Shown: positions 57,801-64,000 of the stretch, one piece after another
How positions within the stretch are numbered: the stretch's first letter is position 1
How the letters are laid out: every line of letters starts with the position of its first letter
NCBI GenBank assembly: GCA_947179485.1
Contig: OX359246.1
Coordinates: 13,268,001-13,332,000 of the forward strand
Direction of reading: 5' to 3'
Origin: Allacma fusca
Lineage: Eukaryota; Arthropoda; Collembola; Symphypleona; Sminthuridae
DNA: 64,000 bases
Translations under genes and position numbers: made by a program
The notes under the pieces: model-generated
Databases searched by the model: none
Told to the model about the DNA's origin: nothing
What the model saw: the letters and a program-made list of their open reading frames with translations, nothing else

Positions 57801-60708
57801 GGAACCCGGGCCCATTCCTATGGAATTCCCCCATGTAAATGCTCCATTGACTTAAATTCATCGTGACAATTATCTTTCATAGCTTCTCAAATTCTGAGGA
57901 CCCAAATGCTGTTAAATACAACCGACTTGGTGTCACTTCACCCCAAAAATATTCCCCTGGACACTCTCCTTATCACAGACTCCTTCAAAAAAAATTTGGG
58001 ACAATGCTCTTTTCTAACGGTCGATCCTGGTACATGCCAGGTAAAGAAATCCCAGTGTTTTGATAGCCCAAGAAAAATTAGAGAAAGTTTCTAAGAACTC
58101 GAAAGAATGTGAAAGACATAGTTGGAGAGCCTTCCTGGGGACAGACTACACAAACTTTCAGAAGAATTCTAATATTTTAAGAGAAGCTCAGCCTTCCCTA
58201 TACAATGTAATTTTCATACACAAACACCAGGTAGCACTGGGCTTCCTAACCCCAGACTCTCCTTCCAAACTTATCCCTAGAAATAAAATAAATGAAATTC
58301 CACACTTCATACATAGTTGTCCAAACTCCAGGAATTGTTTACCATTTGTGACAAATGAAAAATTTAAGGCTTATTTTTTTAACGCTATTCCACAAACTAA
58401 GAGTCTTCGTCTAGCAAAAAAATTTCGTATAGCAAAAGTTCAAGTTACCGGATTGCCTTCCTCCAATGAAAATTATTTTTACTCTTGGCTTATACAGATT
58501 TTCACAGGAAGATCATTTTTGCAAATAAGCCCCTTTTGAAATATCACTCATAGTGAAAGGTAAAGCTTGAGGAAAGTTTTGAACCCCAGTTGTTGTTTTT
58601 CTAATGAATACCCACTTGTAAAATCGACCCTGACTATTCCGGTGACCCTCATCTCTGGAAGTCATCTGCGCTCAATAGGATTTGTTTACATGGAATTCAA
58701 AACCAGATTTACGACAGACTTAGTAAGGAAACTCCTTTGTAGGGAGACTAGACTGTAGTCGGAAGTCTAGGAGCGAGAGGGGAAGTACACTCAGGAGTGG
58801 AGGGGATTAGTGCTTTGAGTCTTGTGTGGAGGCTCCCAAGAACCAACCTACATATGGCGAATGCTGGTGAAAGGAGTCAACTCCTCTTGATCATCCATAA
58901 ATCCAAAAAAGGGCAAAGCAATGCCAACTTCCCCATTGAAATGTCTGACAAGGACAAACGGTGTCTGTCTCTGACTTTCCTTTGCTCTTATTTTCTACTC
59001 AACTGCGAGTGCATCCTCGGGATAGGGCCCTGCCGGTGAACTTGAAAAATCTGTGCAAGATGATTGGACCTGCTAACTGTAGGCAAATACCAGTGGGTCA
59101 GATGGGCCCTGGATTTTTTATCAATATGGTCGTGTGTCTGGACATCGACGTCCAACCAGGATTATGTTGGACATGGCAATACGGATATTATCCTAGCACA
59201 GGGTTATCCTAGCATAGGGTTATCCTAGCACAGGGTTATCCTAGCTCAGAGTTATCCTAGCTCAGAGTTATCCTAGAACAGGGTTATCCTAGCACAGAGT
59301 CATCCTAGAACTGGGTTATCCTAGCTTAGAGTTATCCTGGCTCAGAGTTATCCTAGCATAGAGTTATCCTAGCGCAGGGTTATCCTTGCACATGATAATC
59401 CTAGCACAGTCATCCTAGCTCAGAGTTATCTTAGCTCAGAGTTATCCAAGCTCAGAGTTATCCTAGCTCAGAGTTATCTTAGCTCAGAGTTATCCTAGCT
59501 CAGAGTTATCCTAGCACAGAGTCATTCTAGAACTGGGTTATCCTAACTTAGAGTTATCCTGGCTCAGAGTTATCCAGGCACAGAGTTATCCTAGCGCAGG
59601 GTTATCCTACCAAATGGTTATCCTATCACAGTGAGAGGAGCATGAATTGATGACCGTTGTAAAAAGACCCCCTGTATCTCTCTCCCTCTCCATCTCACAA
59701 TCAGACAAACACTTTACTCATGACACTCCATCAAACTATAATGGCTTCCCCTCTCCTCTCTGACAACATGCAAAAGGGATGCTTTTCCTTGTAAGCGTGT
59801 AATTAAGGCTACAGTCGGCTGTCTCCATGTGATTACTCTCGCCGTTAAAGGGACACTTCCGGGTGTCACTTCTCCCCCTACCGAGCTGATCCCTCCTTAG
59901 TGTACTTTTACATTCAAAATAAATATACATTTGTACATCATAAAACGTCCCTTAGGACATTCCTAAAAACTAAAAAACAGCCGCTACATCAAGAATCCAC
60001 TGTATGAAAACCAACAGCCGGAAATCTCATCTTGCTATTTGACAAGAGAAATTTCCCTTTTGGACCCGCAGGGCTTTTAATAGCCTCCTTTGAAAGACGG
60101 GAAAAACTCAGACCCACATACGTCAATCCTAGAGTATACAGTCGTCCTTTGCTAGGGGATCATCCTAGCTGCAACACTCTTTGTTCCCTTTAAAGTTAAT
60201 ATTTGGAAAGGTTCGATTAGACCTTTTGTTCATTTTAGCCTTTTAAATTTAGTTACGTGTTTACAGTTTAAATGGCAGGTCATAGGCTAAGATGAATCCA
60301 TCACCTGGGTCAAATCCGGACCAGGGTCAAAAGAGGACCCCAATTTTAAACCATGTCATAATTGTCTAGTGGGACGTCACATCCTGGCGAACAAGTTATA
60401 ATGAGACCGAAAATCCTGTGAGAAATACGTGCTTGCCGAGAGACGGAATTGTGTAGGATTTTGAACGTACGAGTTCATATCAATGTTAATTATACAAGAC
60501 CGGACTCTGTAGAGACGCTCTGAGAAATAAGGAAAGAAGACGAGAAACAAGAGGATAAGGAAAGTGTATAATTAAACTCACGAGGGCAGAAGCACTTGAG
60601 AACACCAGCTTGGAGGTAGACAGCAGGAACCGGGAGATCCCCGAAATGTACCGAATACTCCCAGTGTGGATTGTTGAACTGACCCACTATCAATATTTTC
60701 GTACCACC
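42888..60708 (-). CDS. Camta: Calmodulin-binding transcription activator (CAMTA), 3' two thirds
   Basis: Nuclear Ca2+/calmodulin-responsive DNA-binding activator. Twelve phase-consistent exons: 60708-60582, 57071-56800, 54861-54592, 50157-49938, 48375-48316, 48224-48109, 46396-46281, 46109-45934, 45758-45613, 44786-44623, 44457-44383 and 42933-42888 (stop TAA). They give 595 residues. Order: TIG/IPT domain ([30 protein letters not shown], ending VFEYK); linker; ankyrin repeats ([48 protein letters not shown]); [14 protein letters not shown]; Ser-rich region; IQ motifs ([63 protein letters not shown]); end [15 protein letters not shown]. All introns are GT..AG. The CG-1 DNA-binding domain must lie right of the window, since nothing upstream of TIG was found to 64000. 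Introns reach several kb and are full of private short repeats. Confidence 0.92.
42934..44382. repeat. Last CAMTA intron: degenerate 'aaatttggacaaaa' repeats
   Basis: Much of 43000-43900 consists of diverged units with 'aaaatt', 'ttggacaaa' and 'tttcaaa', producing long spurious frames on both strands. No exon or transposon inside. Confidence 0.5.
44880..45600. repeat. CAMTA intron repeat, unit about 32 bases (ccgttcaaaatttaattcca)
   Basis: Between the two central IQ exons, 'ttccgttcaaaatttaattc' with a following 'cactg/actaca' is repeated about 20 times, best preserved at 45170-45590. Occupies nearly the whole intron. Confidence 0.8.
46397..46970. other. CAMTA intron, non-repetitive part
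   Basis: Ordinary intron sequence between exon 46281-46396 and the downstream repeat arrays. No exon, RNA gene or element recognised. Confidence 0.4.
46975..47215. repeat. Tandem repeat, unit about 40 bases (gacctgaacgcactgtatag)
   Basis: About six diverged units of 'gacctgaacgcactgtatagcg' plus 'tgacct..atttt'. Each unit carries one or two TGACCT words, the reverse complement of AGGTCA. In the CAMTA intron preceding exon 46281-46396. Confidence 0.8.
47300..47625. repeat. AGGTCA direct-repeat minisatellite, unit about 29 bases
   Basis: About eleven units of 'aggtcaatgttaggtca' plus an A-rich linker. The later units have two perfect AGGTCA half-sites five bases apart (first at 47470-47486); earlier units read aggcc. 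AGGTCA is the nuclear-receptor half-site. Confidence 0.85.
48475..49000. repeat. Tandem repeat, unit about 170 bases, rich in TGACC/GGTCA
   Basis: Three to four units each read 'tttgacc..ctgacctgaaatattgacc' then 'aggtcac' about 20 bases on, followed by 'gaggtcaaa' and an AT-rich part, starting near 48480, 48620, 48785 and 48945. Lies in the CAMTA intron between exons 49938-50157 and 48316-48375. Confidence 0.65.
50158..54591. repeat. Large CAMTA intron made mainly of degenerate short repeats
   Basis: Three blocks stand out: 50840-50995 (gggtaaaattt/gggtgaaaaattta), 51600-52165 ('gcccatattttggggaaatt', about 25-30 bases per unit) and 53690-54330 ('ccaaaattttcct', about 14 bases per unit). 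52170-53690 is largely unique AT-rich DNA. The 204-residue plus frame at 53698-54312 is a by-product of the last block. No gene found within the intron. Confidence 0.6.
55030..55265. repeat. CAMTA intron repeat, unit about 20 bases (gtgaaagtcaactttctcca)
   Basis: About eight units. 'gaaagt' and 'actttc' occur in each unit, so units are partly self-complementary and the RNA could fold into short hairpins. Confidence 0.75.
55266..56799. other. CAMTA intron, remainder, with a (TC)n tract
   Basis: Includes a CT microsatellite at 56052-56074 and diverged 'aaatttactgggaaattt' units at 56340-56560. No exon recognised. Confidence 0.45.
57370..57620. repeat. CAMTA intron repeat, unit about 24 bases (ggggcaatttcaagtaaaat)
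   Basis: Ten or so units of 'ttggggcaatttcaagtaaaa', well preserved at 57415-57480 and decaying on both sides. Confidence 0.8.
57621..59188. other. CAMTA intron between the two TIG exons, unique part
   Basis: Contains a 159-residue plus-strand frame (58060-58539) without recognisable features, antisense to CAMTA. I do not support it as a gene. Nothing else found. Confidence 0.4.
59189..59635. repeat. 16-bp minisatellite (gttatcctagcacagg)
   Basis: About 28 units of 'gttatcctagcacagg/ctcaga' with point variants, in the intron splitting the CAMTA TIG domain. Confidence 0.9.
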
Positions 60709-63700
60709 CTGTGCGAGAGACATGAAAAACATAGAAAACATTAATACACCATTAAATCCCCGAGTCCACTATTTTATTACAGGTCTTAAGTATCAGTTCC
60801 ATCTCGTCCCCACACACACACACACACACACATACACACACATGCAAAAAAATTTATTCCGACACACAACCCTCCATTTCACTAATTCCGACACATTTGC
60901 AAACCACCGTTCCTTCATCGATCACTTACAAAGGATTTTCTTCATTAAGCAAAAAAAAAACTTTTTGAATTGACGTCTCTCTACAAGATGAGGGTACTCT
61001 ACTCAAAATTTGGAACAAGTGTTCTCATAGGACCAGATATTCCTCTTTGAAACTAGTGTTTTCACATATGACAAGACAAACCGGACATGCGAAGACACTG
61101 GGACGTATTTGGACCCGTAAAATCAGGTCGGGTTGAAATATGAGCAAAACCGCCATCTCAAATTGCCCCAGATCACGAACGATAATCCCATCAAATATGA
61201 ATATAAAAGGTCCATTTACTATACATAGGGGCTTCCATTAGCACTAAAACCCCTCATTTACCCAAATGTCCCCTTCAATATTAATTTTTTTAATTATTAC
61301 CCTCAATATTCCCATTTAATCAAAACTACCCGGAAAATTTTACTCAGCCCCGAAACCCGTTGAATATCCCTTTTTATTGGGTATTTGCAATTACAAGGAT
61401 TACTGGAACAAAATGTTTAAGGTCCGTTTGTACCCTTGACGTCCTTTTTTACCCCGGCCTTTTTAATTGAGCTTTAAATTAATTGCCATTTTCACTCGGA
61501 AATCTCTCTAGCTCAAATGTACAGCTGGAAAATTTATGTTTGGACTTAAAATTACTTGTGAAATTTGTTAAGGCTTCGTTGAGAAGGTTGAGGTGGCTTA
61601 AGGTGCCAGAAGGAAATAATTTACTAGAAGATTTTTTTCCAGTTTTTTTTGGACAGATGAGTTTTTTTTACGGTAGAAAAATTTCAGGGCATTTTTTTGG
61701 GGAATTATTCCGATTGGAACGGCCTGATACAAAATATTAATTTAATTAATGGGCCTGGCGGGAATTTTTGTTTTTAAATTTGGGCTCTCCCCAGAAAATA
61801 GAATTATTCTATGGTTTTTAATCAAATGTGTTCAATTTGTGACTAGTCCTTTTTTGTTTAATATGAAAACAGAATGGGGAATGATCCGGTCCCTTGTCCA
61901 TGTCTATTGAGCCTCGTGAAAATTAAATTGCTCGGCTCAACAGGGTATTTTGAGTAAGCCCCGAAACTTTGTCACTTGTTTGGGAAATCTCATCAAATCA
62001 ATGTACAAGCTCAAGGAAGGATTTGGAATATATCTGGATCCTATGGAAATCGTCTCAATGCTTCTCCACAGGAGGGAAACTCCATAATAGGTAAATATAT
62101 TAAATCCTGTACAGTTTACCCTTCTTATGGGACCATCCCTAAAAATCCTATTGTCCTACTGTCAATTGTATTTTTCCAAGGGGAAGGATTCCATTAAAAA
62201 CATTATTCTTTTGGAATTTTTCATCGGGACTCATATTCATCGTCAAGTGTAAAAAATACGGGCCTTTTTGCAAAAAAAAAATGTGTGTGCCCAATTCATT
62301 AAATAAAACTGTCACGTGTGCCAATGTGACTGAGTTTGTTTTTTTGGGGGGTAGGAGGAAAAAAAATGACTATATACAGTCTAATGATCCGAAGTTTAGA
62401 ATATATCAGGGCTGAATGGAAAAACAAACATATGGAAAATATCCTTCCACCCGCATTTTAATACGTTACTAGAAAAAATGTTTTTTTTTCACTATGGTCC
62501 CTGAAAACGTTCTCGATCCCCTTGATTTACATCGGAAATAAAATATCAGCCTGCCCGAATTTAGAAAGGAATGATTGGAGAAAATTTGGAAAATTTTTCC
62601 ATTAGGGTTTGAAATTTTGCGGGGTATTTTTGCTAATTCTGGGAACTTTTCCGGAATTTTACGCAATTTTAAGGGTGGATTTCCGAAGATGTTTTTGTAT
62701 TTGCGTAATTGCTTTGCGGTTCGAAAATGCTTTCACATTTGCACATGTTTTGACTTGAGGGCATGAAAACATCCGGACGTAGGTAGATTAAAATGCGTCT
62801 CTTCTGGGAGTATACCTGGCCCTGAGCAGTACGTCCGAGTTCAGGAATCCCGAACAGGAATAATTACATTGCACAAACGTTGTTTCTAAAAAACAGCCCG
62901 GAAATTTTTGGCAAAAGATTTTTTTCTAAATTTACTGCAAATTTTATACAAAATGTGCAAACAATTTATTTTCAAAAACACTTAAGGAGTACAATTTTGA
63001 GAAGTTTAATTATTCTTGGCCCTTGAGAAGGAATTTTGTGTTTACTATTTTGAATGCCCAGCCCGGAATTTTAGACTTCGAATGTTTGCAAAAATTGCGT
63101 AAAATTCTCCAGAAAATTTTCCAGAAACTAGGGGAAATGTTTTAGAACAAATGCGTAAATTTTATGTGTCATAAATTCTGGGACATTTAAGCTTGAGGGG
63201 GTCAAAGGGGAAGGGGAATGTTTTAGGGTCTTGGTATATTTGCTATGGTTTTATATTACAATGTCTATATGCATCTGGCTCATTTTAAAGGGGGATTTAT
63301 GCAAGGGACTATGCACGTTCTTATTTCCAGGTTGGAAGTCTGTGGATCCGGAACGTAGGACGGGAAACTGGGAGTGGATACTCTCGGGTGGGTTTGAAAA
63401 TCAGCAGAATTCCTCGGGCCCTGAAGTCGTGAATAAGTTAAATTGATCGCCCTCATAAATAATGCATACATTACACACATTACACAATACATTTGCAAGC
63501 AAATTCCTCCTTTTCTATTCCAGTCGATTTTCAATTCCAAGTCCATACAGCTCCCTACATATACAGGGGTTTACGTACATACTAATGTGCAGGCTCACTG
63601 ACTTTTGTTTTTGCTCTGAGTCAGCCAACACAACTTCAGACCTGATGTGACTCTCTATTTATGCATAATTATAGGTTGTGCCTGTACATGTGCACATTTC

Positions 63701-64000
63701 CACATGCACATGGCTCTCGGTATGTGAGGGCTGGGGATATAAGGGGAACAAAGTCAACAGTGGAATAAATGGATCCCCTGTGAATGGGTACCTCCAGATT
63801 TTATCTTTTTCCAGCTACATGCTCCGGAGGTATGTGCGAATGACTTTGTTTCCCAATTCCGGGCATAATGTATGGACGTTAATGAAATTAATTGAATTAT
63901 GGGGACACAGCCGGAGAAAATGTGCAAAAATAAAACTGGGGAATTGTAAAACATTTCCGGAATATGAACATAATTTGAGTTATTTTTCAGGCTCTACGAG
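60709..64000. other. Upstream CAMTA intron (presumed) to the window end
   Basis: No exon matching the CAMTA region before TIG or the CG-1 domain was found in 3.3 kb. A (CA)n microsatellite lies at 60811-60843. The rest is AT-rich, with several short frames that have no family features. Confidence 0.45.

Noticed and set aside
58060-58539. 159-residue plus-strand frame inside the CAMTA intron
   Set aside because: No recognisable domain, signal peptide, splice support or homologue; antisense to CAMTA. Length alone is weak evidence.
59189-59635. Regular repeat array considered as a CRISPR
   Set aside because: No unique spacers, contiguous 16-bp units, in a eukaryotic intron: a minisatellite.

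Overview
The window is eukaryotic: genes are split by short GT..AG introns, non-coding DNA is AT-rich, DNA transposon debris is dense, and there is a 200-base N gap at 638-837. An arthropod is very likely. A springtail (Collembola) is my best guess, from the chemoreceptor-like proteins (a 'GIKVGEFHTIERE...FLDF' type C-terminus) beside a carboxylesterase and an aerolysin/DM9 cluster. That assignment rests on recalled family resemblance, not a search.

Layout. (1) 1-14.7 kb is a tandem segmental duplication of about 7.2 kb (copy A 122-7272, copy B 7462-14690). Each copy holds a minus-strand type-B carboxylesterase and the 3' part of a secreted aerolysin-like gene, with chemoreceptor fragments at the left edges. 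The copy-B esterase (8290-12774) can be spliced into an intact 10-exon, about 606-residue gene with Ser-Glu-His. The copy-A esterase (1741-4863) is a pseudogene with at least seven lesions. After duplication the copies took different transposons: two hAT-type elements in A, and a Penelope-like fragment plus a pogo/Tigger-type MITE in B. (2) 14.2-24.2 kb carries four secreted proteins that combine DM9-like and aerolysin/natterin-like parts, in two head-to-head pairs (14250-15686 minus with 16256-17470 plus; 21258-22496 minus with 22792-24207 plus). A foldback element lies between the pairs. (3) 24.2-36.3 kb is intergenic, with MITEs, a decayed Harbinger-like element, a non-LTR remnant and one chemoreceptor gene (29306-30650) that has a reading-frame break. 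(4) 36.3-42.8 kb is AT-rich and gene-poor, ending in a large minisatellite. (5) 42.9-60.7 kb is the 3' two thirds of a CAMTA transcription factor gene on the minus strand: 12 exons covering TIG, ankyrin, IQ motifs and the stop, all phase-consistent. Its CG-1 domain lies beyond the right end. Nearly every CAMTA intron is filled with its own degenerate short tandem repeat, and one has an array of AGGTCA direct repeats.

How the genes relate. The esterase, the aerolysin-like proteins and the chemoreceptors are lineage-expanding 'environment-facing' families evolving by local duplication and decay. CAMTA is a conserved single-copy regulator. I see no shared pathway between them, no tRNA or rRNA gene, and no CRISPR array.
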